Source: CAVSJO01 sp963728445
Lineage (GTDB): Bacteria; Gemmatimonadota; Gemmatimonadetes; Longimicrobiales; RSA9
Assembly (NCBI GenBank): GCA_963728445.1
Contig: CAVSJO010000005.1
Location: forward strand, 242,903-306,902
DNA: 64,000 nt
Reading direction: 5' to 3'
The notes beneath the pieces are model-generated. The model worked only from the letters and a program-made list of their open reading frames with translations, did not search any database and had not been told where the DNA came from. Positions 1-7,798 of this stretch are shown here, piece after piece. How positions within the stretch are numbered: the first letter of the stretch is position 1; each line of letters begins with the position of its first letter. Made by a program: the position numbers and the translations under genes.

Positions 1-894
1 TCATGTCGATTCTCGCGCTTCTGGCGCGGGACGCCGCAGCCGGAGGCAGGCGATCGCCGTCGCCATCGTGGCGACGCCGCGCCCGCCGGAGCCGCGCACG
101 TCGAGGAACGCGGCGTCGGCGCAGGCGTCGGCAGTGGTGCGGTGCCAGCCCCGATCCGGGTCGTGGCGGAAGTAGTCCTCGTCGACGAGCTCGCCGGCGA
201 ACGCGTCGACGGCCCGGCGGAGCAGGGAAGCGTCGAACTGCTGGAGCCAGCCGAGGTCCTGGTAGCGGCCGAACGGAACGGTGAGGAGCAGGGGAGCGCC
301 GGGGCGGAGAACGCGGCGGATCTCCGTCAGTGCCGCCGTGAACGTCGTGGCTGCGTCTTCCCGGTCACGCTCCCGGCCCGTGTACGCGGTGTTGTCCATG
401 CCGACGTGCTCGAGCGTGGAGATGCACACGCACGCGTCGGCGCACGCGTCCCGGAGGACCGTGTCCCGCAGGTCGCCGTACAGATACGAGTACTCGCGGC
501 GGCCGAGAACGCCTTCGGGCGCGAGGGTGCAGACGATCACGTCGCGGCCCCGTATGGCGGGATGATCGGCGACCCAGGGGAAGTTCAGGGTGGAGCCGGC
601 GTCGAAGACCCGCCGCGCGTCCTCCGGGACGCGGGCGAGGACCCACGGATACTCCACGACGCGCTCGTCCATGCCGAGGCCGTATCGGTCCGGGAGATCT
701 CCGCGTCCGAGCATGGCCGCCCGGATCGCGGGATCCGAGCACGCGTCGACGAGCTGCCGGGTCTTGAAGCGGGCGTAGGCGCGCTTTGCGGCACGGTCGA
801 GGGGCGGCACGGCCGCGCGGACGCGCTTCTCGAAGCCGAGAACGGCGGGTCGCGAGCGGGCGCGCAGCGCGGCGCGGATGAGCGGTTCCAGCAA
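1..894 (-). CDS. SAM-dependent methyltransferase (class I)
   Basis: The protein (about 297 residues from a TTG start) carries a Rossmann-type methyltransferase core: a motif I-like strand RRVFDAGSTLNFPW, a middle segment CISTLEHVGMDN, and the late motif EIRRVLRPGAPLLLTVPFG typical of Methyltransf_11-like enzymes. The glycine pattern of motif I is atypical. The stop codon is the first three bases of the window. The start is uncertain: the frame stays open into the upstream glycosyltransferase, and a 15-bp triplication (910-954) would encode Pro-Thr-Pro-Ala-Asn repeats if translation began further upstream; the TTG at 894 lies downstream of that. It follows the GT4 gene in the same direction, so it probably modifies a sugar or glycolipid; the substrate cannot be read from sequence. 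Confidence 0.7.
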   Translation of the reverse strand: MLEPLIRAALRARSRPAVLGFEKRVRAAVPPLDRAAKRAYARFKTRQLVDACSDPAIRAAMLGRGDLPDRYGLGMDERVVEYPWVLARVPEDARRVFDAGSTLNFPWVADHPAIRGRDVIVCTLAPEGVLGRREYSYLYGDLRDTVLRDACADACVCISTLEHVGMDNTAYTGRERDREDAATTFTAALTEIRRVLRPGAPLLLTVPFGRYQDLGWLQQFDASLLRRAVDAFAGELVDEDYFRHDPDRGWHRTTADACADAAFLDVRGSGGRGVATMATAIACLRLRRPAPEAREST

Positions 895-909
895 CGTCGG
901 CCTCGTGGG

Positions 910-954
910 GTTCGCGGGCGTCGGGATCGCGGGCGTCGGGTTCGCGGGGGTCAG
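910..954. repeat. 15-bp tandem triplication at a gene junction
   Basis: Three imperfect copies of a 15-bp unit (gttcgcgggcgtcgg and variants) sit at 910-924, 925-939 and 940-954. The last copy contains the stop codon of the GT4 gene (951-953). Confidence 0.8.
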
Positions 955-2195
955 GGTCTGCGGCCGGTCTGGCTGCCGCGTGCGTCTCGACCATGGACGA
1001 CGTCCTGGTACAGGCGCACCAGCCGGTCGATGATGACGGGCCACGCGAACTCGGCGCGGACGAGCTCCAGGCCGCCGCGGCCGAGGCGCCGCACCAGGTC
1101 CCGGTCCCCGGCCAGGCGCCGGATCGCGGCGGCGAGGGCCGGGGGATCGGCGGGCGGGACGAGCAGGCCGGACTCGCCGTCCCGCACCACGTCCACGATG
1201 CCGCCGACGCCGCTCGCCACGGCCGGGCGCCCATACGCCAGCGCCTCCACGAGGACGACGCCGAGGCCCTCCGTGTCTCCCTTGGCGTCCACCACGGCGG
1301 GGAGCACGAACACGTCCGACTCCCGGTAGCGAGCGCGCAGCGCCTCGGCGGAGACGAAGCCGTGGAAGCGCGCGCGATCTCCCAGTCCGAGCCCTGCGGC
1401 ACGGCCTTCCAGCTCCGCGCGAAGGGGTCCGTCCCCGACGACGTCCAGTCGCGCCGTCCCGGCGGGCAGGGAGGCGAGGGCGTCGAGAAGGTAGGCGACG
1501 CCTTTGCGCTCCACCAGCCGCCCGACGAACAGCAGGCGGAGGGGACCGGGCGCGGAGCCGGCGGGTGCGACGTCGCCATCCGACTCGACGTCGAGCGTCG
1601 TGCCGAACGGGATGCGGACCACCGGCCGATCGTAGACGCGCCGGATCATGCCCGCCGTGTACGTGGAGTTCGCCGTCACGGCGTCCGCGCTGTGGATCAG
1701 GCGACGCAGCAGCGGGAGCAGCACGGGCCAGTCCCGCCGTGTCCACGTGAGCTCCACGCCGTGGAAGGAGCAGACCATGGGGATCCCCGCCGCGCGGCGC
1801 GCGGCCATGCCGAAGAGGGCGTGGGGGATCGGCCAGTGCACGTGCACGAGGTCGAAATCGCCGCGCCGGGCGATGCGGGCCGCCGCGGCCATCCCGGCGG
1901 CGAGGTACCCGGGCACGAGCCCGAGGTACGCCGGCCGCTCCCGCAGCCGATCCGGCGCCGTCTGGTCGTGGGTGAGGTCCTCGATGCGGGCGGGCGCGTA
2001 GCGGAAGCGATGCACCACGACGCCGTCGATGGGGCGCGCGGGCTCCCCCCGGTACGAGGGAGCCAGCACCTCAACCGTCACGCCGGCGCTGCCCAGCCGC
2101 CGGATCGTCTCCCCGAGCCACGGCGTGATGACGTCCTGCGGATGGCGCGGGTACGCGGTCGCGATGTAGAGCGCCTTCACTTGTCGCGCCTTCAC
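951..2195 (-). CDS. Glycosyltransferase family 4 (GT-B fold)
   Basis: A 414-residue GT-B glycosyltransferase transferring an activated sugar to an acceptor in the cytoplasm. The N-terminal acceptor domain begins KALYIATAYPRHPQ, with VHVHWPIPHALFG further in; the C-terminal donor domain has LRLLFVGRLVERKGVAYLL and the EALAYGRPAVASGVGG stretch containing the family's donor-binding glutamate region (seen also in LGVVLVEALAYG). Length is normal for the family. Two in-frame GTG starts exist, at 2195 and 2180, because a 15-bp segment is tandemly duplicated; I give the longer form. Its methyltransferase neighbour suggests a shared role in surface glycan or glycolipid synthesis. Confidence 0.85.
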   Translation of the reverse strand: MKARQVKALYIATAYPRHPQDVITPWLGETIRRLGSAGVTVEVLAPSYRGEPARPIDGVVVHRFRYAPARIEDLTHDQTAPDRLRERPAYLGLVPGYLAAGMAAAARIARRGDFDLVHVHWPIPHALFGMAARRAAGIPMVCSFHGVELTWTRRDWPVLLPLLRRLIHSADAVTANSTYTAGMIRRVYDRPVVRIPFGTTLDVESDGDVAPAGSAPGPLRLLFVGRLVERKGVAYLLDALASLPAGTARLDVVGDGPLRAELEGRAAGLGLGDRARFHGFVSAEALRARYRESDVFVLPAVVDAKGDTEGLGVVLVEALAYGRPAVASGVGGIVDVVRDGESGLLVPPADPPALAAAIRRLAGDRDLVRRLGRGGLELVRAEFAWPVIIDRLVRLYQDVVHGRDARGSQTGRRP

Positions 2196-2217
2196 TTGTC
2201 GCCGGCCAGGGGAGCCT

Positions 2218-2242
2218 TTAGCTTGCTAGCCTTTCAAGCTAA
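2218..2242. promoter_or_regulatory. Perfect inverted repeat between divergent genes
   Basis: TTAGCTTG (2218-2225) and CAAGCTAA (2235-2242) are perfect inverted arms separated by 9 bp. The site lies in the 75-bp gap between the divergently transcribed GT4 gene and the polyprenol-phosphate glycosyltransferase, the expected place for an operator acting on both. The regulator is unknown. Confidence 0.5.
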
Positions 2243-2270
2243 TCCCCCGGAAGGACCGTCTCAACCCGCC

Positions 2271-3002
2271 ATGGCTGAAGGCCCCGGGCGCGCTCTCGTG
2301 GTCGTACCGACCTACAACGAGCGCGACAATCTCCAGCGGCTCGTCGATCTCGTCCTCGCCCAGGACGAGCGCATCGACATGCTCGTCGTCGACGACGCTT
2401 CCCCCGACGGGACCGGCGACCTGGCCGACTCCATCGCGGCGGAGAACGGGCGCGTCCACGTCCTGCACCGGGCAGGCAAGCTCGGCCTCGGCACGGCGTA
2501 CCTGGCCGGGTTCCGCTGGGGGCTCGCCCGCGAGTACGACTACCTGCAGGAGATGGACGCCGACTTCTCCCACGATCCCGCGCACCTGCCCGCGTTCCTC
2601 GAGGCGATCCAGGAGTACGACGTCGTGCTCGGCTCGCGCTACCTTCACGGACGCGTCACCGTCATCAACTGGCCCATCACCCGCCTGTTCCTCTCCTATT
2701 TCGCCAATGTGTACGCCCGGACCATCACCGGGCTGCCGGTCGCGGACGCGACGGGCGGATACAAGTGCTTCCGCAGGGAAGTCCTGGAAGCCATCGACCT
2801 CGACGGCGTCCGCTCCGAGGGCTACGCGTTCCAGATCGAGATGAGCCTGCGGGCGTGGCGGCGAGGCTTCCGCATCGGGGAGATCCCCATCGTCTTCGTG
2901 GACCGGGACGCCGGCGAGTCGAAGATGTCGAAACGCATCATCCGCGAGGCCGTGTGGCGCGTCTGGCACCTCCGCCTCCTGGACCTCTTCGGCCGACTCT
3001 GA
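2271..3002 (+). CDS. Polyprenol/dolichol-phosphate mannosyltransferase-like GT2
   Basis: A 243-residue GT2 enzyme of the Dpm1/Ppm1 type, which loads a hexose from a nucleotide sugar onto a polyprenyl phosphate at the cytoplasmic membrane. Visible features are the opening VVPTYNERDNL, the nucleotide-binding LVVDDASPDGTGDL, the DADFSHDP segment with the DxD-like metal site, and the LGLGTAYLAGF segment characteristic of dolichyl-phosphate mannose synthases. There is no C-terminal membrane domain, as in soluble Dpm1. I start at the ATG at 2271, preceded by GGAAGG. GT-C proteins at 54.5-63.9 kb could use its lipid-linked sugar product, which is inference. Confidence 0.88.
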   Translation: MAEGPGRALVVVPTYNERDNLQRLVDLVLAQDERIDMLVVDDASPDGTGDLADSIAAENGRVHVLHRAGKLGLGTAYLAGFRWGLAREYDYLQEMDADFSHDPAHLPAFLEAIQEYDVVLGSRYLHGRVTVINWPITRLFLSYFANVYARTITGLPVADATGGYKCFRREVLEAIDLDGVRSEGYAFQIEMSLRAWRRGFRIGEIPIVFVDRDAGESKMSKRIIREAVWRVWHLRLLDLFGRL

Positions 3003-3009
3003 CCCGGCA

Positions 3010-3699
3010 GTGGCCATCCGGGACCTCCTCTGGGCCTGCCCCCTCTGCCGCACGGTTGACGGCATCCGGGCGACGGGGCGCACCTCGACCTGCGCCGGCT
3101 GCGGCGCCACGTTCCGGCGCACGACCGGCGCACGCATCGAGGCGACGCCGCCCGGCGGAGCGCCCGTGGATCGACCGTCCCCCGCCTGGGCGGACCTCAT
3201 CGGCGAGCCGACGCTGGAGGACATCGAAGCCGCCGGTCTCGCGGCCGGCGACGCCCTGCTGCGGACGGCAGCGCGCGTGCAGGTGGCGCGCAGGTGGCGC
3301 CCCGTGCGCACGCGCGGGCGATTCCTCGGCCGGGTCGAGGAGCTGGAAGCCCCCCGCGCCGGCGTCCTGACGCTCCGCCGCTCGGGCCTCACCCTCGAGG
3401 CCGCGAGGGACGCCGGCGCGGGGGCGGAGGGGCCGGCCGCGGGGGCGGACGGCGCGGCGGACGCGGGCGCGGGGGCGGAGGGGCCGGCCGAGACGTGGCC
3501 CCCGGACGACATCGGCGCCCTCGTCGCCAGCTCGAGCAGCCTCCAGATACGCCACCGGGACGGGCGCCTCTTCTCCCTCCGCTTTCCCGACGCCTCGCTG
3601 CGCCTGTGGGACGCGGGCATCCGCGAGGTGCTCCGGGCGCACTGGCGGGCCGCGGGGAAGGGCGAGATCCGCGAATTCCAGCCCCGCATCACCACGTGA
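3010..3699 (+). CDS. Zinc-ribbon protein of unknown function
   Basis: A 229-residue protein starting at GTG 3010, eight bases after the previous stop. The N-terminus has two CxxC knuckles, CPLC and CAGC, spaced about 20 residues apart, the layout of a zinc ribbon. The middle holds a low-complexity Ala/Gly/Glu segment built from a repeated stretch of DNA (about 3418-3490), and the C-terminal 60 residues (SLQIRHRDGRLFSLRFP onwards) look like a compact beta-rich domain. The stop codon overlaps the start of the PlsC gene, so the two are probably translationally coupled and may act together. No specific function can be assigned. Confidence 0.65.
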   Translation: MAIRDLLWACPLCRTVDGIRATGRTSTCAGCGATFRRTTGARIEATPPGGAPVDRPSPAWADLIGEPTLEDIEAAGLAAGDALLRTAARVQVARRWRPVRTRGRFLGRVEELEAPRAGVLTLRRSGLTLEAARDAGAGAEGPAAGADGAADAGAGAEGPAETWPPDDIGALVASSSSLQIRHRDGRLFSLRFPDASLRLWDAGIREVLRAHWRAAGKGEIREFQPRITT

Positions 3700-4355
3700 G
3701 CCTGTACGCCTTCGCCCAGGCCGCGGTACGCGGGCTCACCCGCGCCGTCGCCGAATCCGTCACCGTCGAAGGCCTCGAGAACGTGCCGTCCCGCGGCCCC
3801 GGCCTCATCATCTGCAACCATCAGAGCTTCGCCGACCCGCCCGTCGTCCAGGCATTCTGCCCCCGGCCCATGTACAGCATGGCCAAGAGCAGCCAGTTCA
3901 CCGACCCCCTCGTCGGTCCCCTCATGCCGCGCCTCAAGGCGTTCCCCGCGCACCGCTACGCCGTCGATCCCGTGGCCGTCCGGACCGCGCTCCGCCACCT
4001 CTGGTCCGGCGACCTCGTCTCCATCTACATCGAAGGGGAGCGGAGCTGGGACGGCCGCCTCCAGCCGCCCCGCATCGGCACGCTGCGCCTCATCCTCAAG
4101 GCCGGCGTCCCGGTGATCCCGTGCGCCGTGACCGGCACCTACGACACGCTGCCACGCTGGAGCCACGGCGTGCGCCGGGCGCCGATCCGCATCGTCTACG
4201 GCACGCCCCTGCGCTTCGGACGGGTCGACGACCGCGCCGAGCGCGAGCGCCGCCTCGGCGACGTCGCCCGGGCCGTAATGGGCGCACTGGCTCACCTCCT
4301 CGGACAGACCGACCGTCTGCCGGAGATCCTGCACGGGGTGGGCGGCGGGGAATAG
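3696..4355 (+). CDS. 1-acyl-sn-glycerol-3-phosphate acyltransferase family (PlsC)
   Basis: A 219-residue LPLAT-family acyltransferase, which in this family esterifies lysophosphatidate or a related acceptor at the inner membrane face. The catalytic HX4D motif is present as NHQSFADPP, and the glycerol-phosphate-binding block appears as YIEGERSWDG. The start is GTG 3696, overlapping the previous gene's TGA by three bases. Next to a polyprenol-phosphate sugar transferase, it may act on a glycolipid rather than housekeeping phosphatidate; that is speculation. Confidence 0.85.
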   Translation: MSLYAFAQAAVRGLTRAVAESVTVEGLENVPSRGPGLIICNHQSFADPPVVQAFCPRPMYSMAKSSQFTDPLVGPLMPRLKAFPAHRYAVDPVAVRTALRHLWSGDLVSIYIEGERSWDGRLQPPRIGTLRLILKAGVPVIPCAVTGTYDTLPRWSHGVRRAPIRIVYGTPLRFGRVDDRAERERRLGDVARAVMGALAHLLGQTDRLPEILHGVGGGE

Positions 4356-4871
4356 GGAGCGGGCGGGGGCGCGGAGGGGTGGCGGAATGCTCGCGGGGGG
4401 GGTGGCGCGGGGGCCGGGGAAACGCGGGGGGCGGGAAAACGCGGGGGGCGGGAAAACGCGGGGGGTGCGGGCGCGGTGGCGGCGCGGGAGGCGCCCGGGG
4501 CGCGAGGGCCGCGGTAGCGAGGAAGTTCGGGGACGCGGGCGCGCGGGGCGACACGGGCAGGGCGCCGGGATCCCGGAATGCTCCCGGCGAACGAAATCGG
4601 ACAATGAGCGCCCGAATCGCTCGTCGAATCCCGATCCATCCCGGAATTCGCACCTTTTTGGGCAACGGGACCGGAGACCCTCTCGGCCGTTGGCCGATTT
4701 CGCCCGGAATCCGGACGATCGCGGGATCTGGCGAACCCGAGGCAACCTCGATGTCCGATATCGTCCGGCGCTCGAAGCACGGAACGACCCGGCGGAACGA
4801 TGCCGCCCCGGCCCGAGCAGGGCACCGCGTCCACACCCTCACCGCAGTTTTCCACGATTATCCACGGCTTG
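4356..4871. other. Non-coding stretch left of dif, strongly G-rich
   Basis: No credible gene lies here. The left part (4356-4580) is very G-rich on the plus strand and includes a 17-bp tandem repeat (4416-4466). The right part ends in two adjacent DnaA-box-like 9-mers, TTTTCCACG (4848-4856) and TTATCCACG (4858-4866), immediately beside dif. Confidence 0.6.
4416..4466. repeat. 17-bp G-rich tandem repeat, three copies
   Basis: Three copies of a unit close to gggaaaacgcggggggc occupy 4416-4432, 4433-4449 and 4450-4466. The G runs could form quadruplex structure on the plus strand. Confidence 0.8.
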
Positions 4872-4899
4872 AGTTTACATAATGTATATTATACGAAGT
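4872..4899 (-). other. dif: dif site (XerC/XerD chromosome dimer resolution site)
   Basis: Read on the minus strand this is a complete 28-bp dif: XerC arm ACTTCGTATAA (4889-4899), 6-bp centre TATACA (4883-4888), XerD arm TTATGTAAACT (4872-4882). From memory of the published sites, it differs from Bacillus subtilis dif at 3 of 28 positions, with an identical XerD arm. On the plus strand it contains the core ATAATGTATATTAT found in Escherichia coli dif. It is an AT-rich island in very G+C-rich DNA and lies in a non-coding gap, as dif sites do. XerC/XerD, activated by FtsK, resolve chromosome dimers here, so this should mark the replication terminus. Confidence 0.9.
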
Positions 4900-4940
4900 G
4901 GATCCCCGACCCGAGCAGCCGGCGGCAGCCGGCGCTCGAG

Positions 4941-4976
4941 CCTCAGCCTCAGCCTAAGCCTCAGCCTAAGCCTCAA
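4941..4976. repeat. Hexanucleotide array (CCTCAG)6
   Basis: Six consecutive hexamers of the form CCTMAR run from 4941 to 4976, between dif and the ligD start. An array with the same unit, count and orientation occurs at 28721-28756. Confidence 0.85.
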
Positions 4977-5011
4977 TCCCGGCTCATCCCTTGCAAGCCT
5001 CGCCCATCGCC

Positions 5012-7582
5012 ATGCCTCTCGACACGTACCGCCGCAAGCGCAGCTTCGAGGAGACGCCCGAGCCCGCCGGCACGGTCCGGCGCAGCGCGGTCGGCCGCCT
5101 CTTCGTCGTCCAGAAGCACGCGGCCAGCCACCTCCACTACGACTTCCGTCTCGAGCTGGACGGCGTTCTCGTGAGCTGGGCGGTGCCCAAGGGACCCAGC
5201 TACGATCCGTCGGAGCGTCGCCTGGCGGTCCACGTCGAGGACCATCCGCTGGACTACGCGGACTTCGAGGGCGTCATCCCGAAGGGCCAGTACGGCGGCG
5301 GGACGGTGATGCTATGGGACCGTGGAGAGTGGACGGTTCAAGATGAGGCGCAGAAAGGACTTGCTAAGGGACAGTTAAAGTTCTTTCTCGACGGCGAAAA
5401 GCTGCGCGGCGGCTGGACGCTGGTGCGCATGGGCGGCCGTTCGAACGAGGACGGCAAGGAGAACTGGCTGCTCATCAAGGAGCGGGACGGGACGGAGCGG
5501 GACGCCTCTGCCCCGGACGTGACCGAGGAGGAGTCGGCCCGGAGCGTCGCCAGCGGGCGTACGATGGACGAAATCGCCCGGGACCGGGACCGGGTCTGGC
5601 ACTCACCGGAAGCCGGCGTGGACGAGGAGCGCCTGGAGGAGCTGCCGGAGCGTCGTCTCCCGGCCGTGGGGTCGCTGAAGGCGGAGCTGGCGACGCTCGT
5701 CGACGAGCCGCCGTCGGGCGACGCCTGGCTGCACGAGATCAAGTTCGACGGCTACCGCCTCTTCGGTGTCCTTTCGGGCGGGAACGTGAAGCTCGTCACG
5801 CGGGGCGGCAAGGACTGGACGGAGCGCTTCCCCGACACGGAGGCGGCGGTGCGGGAGCTGCCGGCCCACGACGCCGTGCTGGACGGGGAGGTCGTGGTTC
5901 TGGACGAGTCGGGCGTGAGCGACTTCCAGCGTCTGCAGAACGCCCTCGACCGGCCGGGCAGCGGCCTGATCTACTACGTTTTCGACCTGCTGCACCTGGA
6001 CGGGCGGGACGTGTCCTCCCTGCCGCTCGAGGAGCGCAAGGCACTGCTGGAGGAGCTCGTCGGCAGCGCTTCGGGAACGGCCGCCGGCCGGATCCGGTAC
6101 AGCGACCACGTACGGGGCAACGGCGAGGCGTTCTATCGGGAGGCGTGCGAGCACGGGCTCGAGGGCATCGTCAGCAAGCGCGCGGACCGTGCGTACAGCG
6201 GCGGCCGGGGGCGGGACTGGCTGAAGACGAAGTGCCTGCTCGAGCAGGAGTTCGTCATCGTCGGCTACACGGACCCGTCGGGCTCACGGACGGGGCTGGG
6301 TGCCCTGCTGGTGGGCTACCAGGCCGAAGGCGGGCTCACGCTGGCGGGCAAGGTCGGGACCGGGTTCGACGAGCGGACGCTTCGGGAGCTCACGGGGCGG
6401 CTGGAGCCGATGCGGCGGAAGACGGCTCCGGTCGTGAATCCCCCTCGGGGCGCTGCGGCGCGGGGCGTGCACTGGGTACGTCCCGAGCTCCTGGCGCAGG
6501 TCGCCTTCACGGAGTGGACGAAGGACGGCTCGCTTCGGCACCCGTCCTTCAAGGGGCTGCGGGAGGACAAGAGCCCGTCGGAGGTGGTTCGGGAGGAGCC
6601 GCAGGATCCAGAAGATGCCGCTGTCGCGGGACAGGAGGAGCCAGTGAACGAGGACGAGGCGACGTCGCATTTCACGATTCCGGATCTGAGCGGCGTGCGC
6701 GTGCGGCTCACGAGTCCGGACAGGGTGCTGTACCGGGAACAGGGGCTCACGAAGGGCGAGCTGGCGGCGTACTACGCCCTCGTCTCCGAGCGGATGCTTC
6801 CCTTCCTGGCGGACCGGCCGCTGACGCTGGTCCGCTGCCCCGCCGGGACCGAGGGCGACTGCTTCTACCAGAAGCACGCGGCGGAGAGCGTTCCGGAGGC
6901 CGTGAAGCGGATCCCCATCCAGGAGCAGCGGAAGACGGCGGAGTACCTGTACGTGGACTCCGTGGAAGGGCTCGTCTCCCTCGTGCAGATCGGCGTCCTC
7001 GAGATCCACGCCTGGGGCGCCCGCATCGACCGCCTGGAGCGGCCGGATCTGCTCGTCATGGACCTGGATCCCGGGCCGAACGTGCAGTGGTCGGCCGTCG
7101 TGGAGGCGGCGGTCGCGCTGCGGGACCGGCTGGAGGGCCTGGGGCTGCGGACCTTCCCGAAATCGACGGGCGGAAAGGGCGTGCACGTTGTCGCGCCGCT
7201 GGTGCGCCGCAGCGACTGGGACGAGCTGAAGGGCTTCGCCCGGGCCCTCGCCGCCGAGATGGCGGGACGTTGGCCCGATCGCTACACCGACACGGCCTCG
7301 AAGGCCGAGCGGGAGGGCCGGATCTACGTCGACTACCTGCGCAACGCCCGCGGCGCGACGGCCATCCTCCCCTACTCCACCCGCGCCCGCGACGGCGCCC
7401 CCGTGGCCGTGCCCATCACCTGGAGGGAGCTGGAGGCCTCCGACGAGCCGATCCGCTACACCGTCCGCTCGCTCCCCGACCGCCTGCGGCGGCTGCGTCG
7501 CGATCCGTGGGAGGGGTACGGGTCCGTGCGGCAGTCGATCACGGTGGGGATGAAGAAGGAGCTGGGTGTGGGACGGGGCTAG
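5012..7582 (+). CDS. ligD: DNA ligase D, multifunctional NHEJ repair enzyme
   Basis: An 856-residue protein with all three LigD modules in the order phosphoesterase, ligase, polymerase. The 3'-phosphoesterase domain (about 20-160) shows HLHYDFRLELDGVLVSWAVP; the ATP-dependent ligase has the nucleotidyl-accepting lysine K244 in EIKFDGYR; the C-terminal primase-polymerase domain (about 560-840) carries the metal-binding pair D684/D686 in MDLDPGP. It repairs double-strand breaks with Ku by end processing, fill-in and sealing. A TTG at 4991 would add seven residues; I prefer ATG 5012. No Ku gene is in the window, so the partner must be encoded elsewhere. Confidence 0.95.
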   Translation: MPLDTYRRKRSFEETPEPAGTVRRSAVGRLFVVQKHAASHLHYDFRLELDGVLVSWAVPKGPSYDPSERRLAVHVEDHPLDYADFEGVIPKGQYGGGTVMLWDRGEWTVQDEAQKGLAKGQLKFFLDGEKLRGGWTLVRMGGRSNEDGKENWLLIKERDGTERDASAPDVTEEESARSVASGRTMDEIARDRDRVWHSPEAGVDEERLEELPERRLPAVGSLKAELATLVDEPPSGDAWLHEIKFDGYRLFGVLSGGNVKLVTRGGKDWTERFPDTEAAVRELPAHDAVLDGEVVVLDESGVSDFQRLQNALDRPGSGLIYYVFDLLHLDGRDVSSLPLEERKALLEELVGSASGTAAGRIRYSDHVRGNGEAFYREACEHGLEGIVSKRADRAYSGGRGRDWLKTKCLLEQEFVIVGYTDPSGSRTGLGALLVGYQAEGGLTLAGKVGTGFDERTLRELTGRLEPMRRKTAPVVNPPRGAAARGVHWVRPELLAQVAFTEWTKDGSLRHPSFKGLREDKSPSEVVREEPQDPEDAAVAGQEEPVNEDEATSHFTIPDLSGVRVRLTSPDRVLYREQGLTKGELAAYYALVSERMLPFLADRPLTLVRCPAGTEGDCFYQKHAAESVPEAVKRIPIQEQRKTAEYLYVDSVEGLVSLVQIGVLEIHAWGARIDRLERPDLLVMDLDPGPNVQWSAVVEAAVALRDRLEGLGLRTFPKSTGGKGVHVVAPLVRRSDWDELKGFARALAAEMAGRWPDRYTDTASKAEREGRIYVDYLRNARGATAILPYSTRARDGAPVAVPITWRELEASDEPIRYTVRSLPDRLRRLRRDPWEGYGSVRQSITVGMKKELGVGRG

Positions 7583-7646
7583 GGCTGGGACGGGGCTAGG
7601 GCTGGGACGGGGCTGGGACGGGGCTGGGACGGGGCTGGGCTGGGGC
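7570..7646. repeat. Imperfect G-rich tandem repeat (gggctgggacg unit)
   Basis: Several copies of a unit close to gggctgggacg, some shortened or changed to gggctag, run across the ligD stop codon and downstream. Confidence 0.75.
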
Positions 7647-7775
7647 AGGCTCGGTCAGCTCATGCACAACTTCAAGTGACCGCTGCAAGTCGACGTTCCA
7701 CAATGAGATAGGCCGCAAGTCGGGCGAGGGTCTGCGGCGAGCCGCCTGGATCCGGCCGGAGGCGGATTGCCTCCT

Positions 7776-7794
7776 GCGGCTCCGGCGGAGCCGC
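7776..7794 (-). terminator. Perfect GC hairpin after the YfgM-like gene
   Basis: GCGGCTCC (7776-7783) and GGAGCCGC (7787-7794) form an 8-bp perfect stem with a 3-nt loop, beginning five bases past the stop codon of the minus-strand gene. No U-tract follows, so termination strength is uncertain. It sits between two convergent genes. Confidence 0.45.
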
Positions 7795-7798
7795 GGCG

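Noticed and set aside
2226..4745. 839-codon open frame on the minus strand
   Set aside because: Antisense to three well-supported genes; composition is low-complexity Arg/Pro/Gly typical of shadow frames in G+C-rich DNA.
4848..4900. Replication origin suggested by DnaA-box-like 9-mers beside AT-rich DNA
   Set aside because: Only two imperfect boxes, no dnaA/dnaN/gidA-type neighbours, and the AT-rich segment is accounted for by dif.
4870..4902. Resemblance to a loxP half-site (ATAATGTAT and TATACGAAGT)
   Set aside because: The other arm is not an inverted copy, and the 28-bp dif match on the minus strand explains every conserved position.
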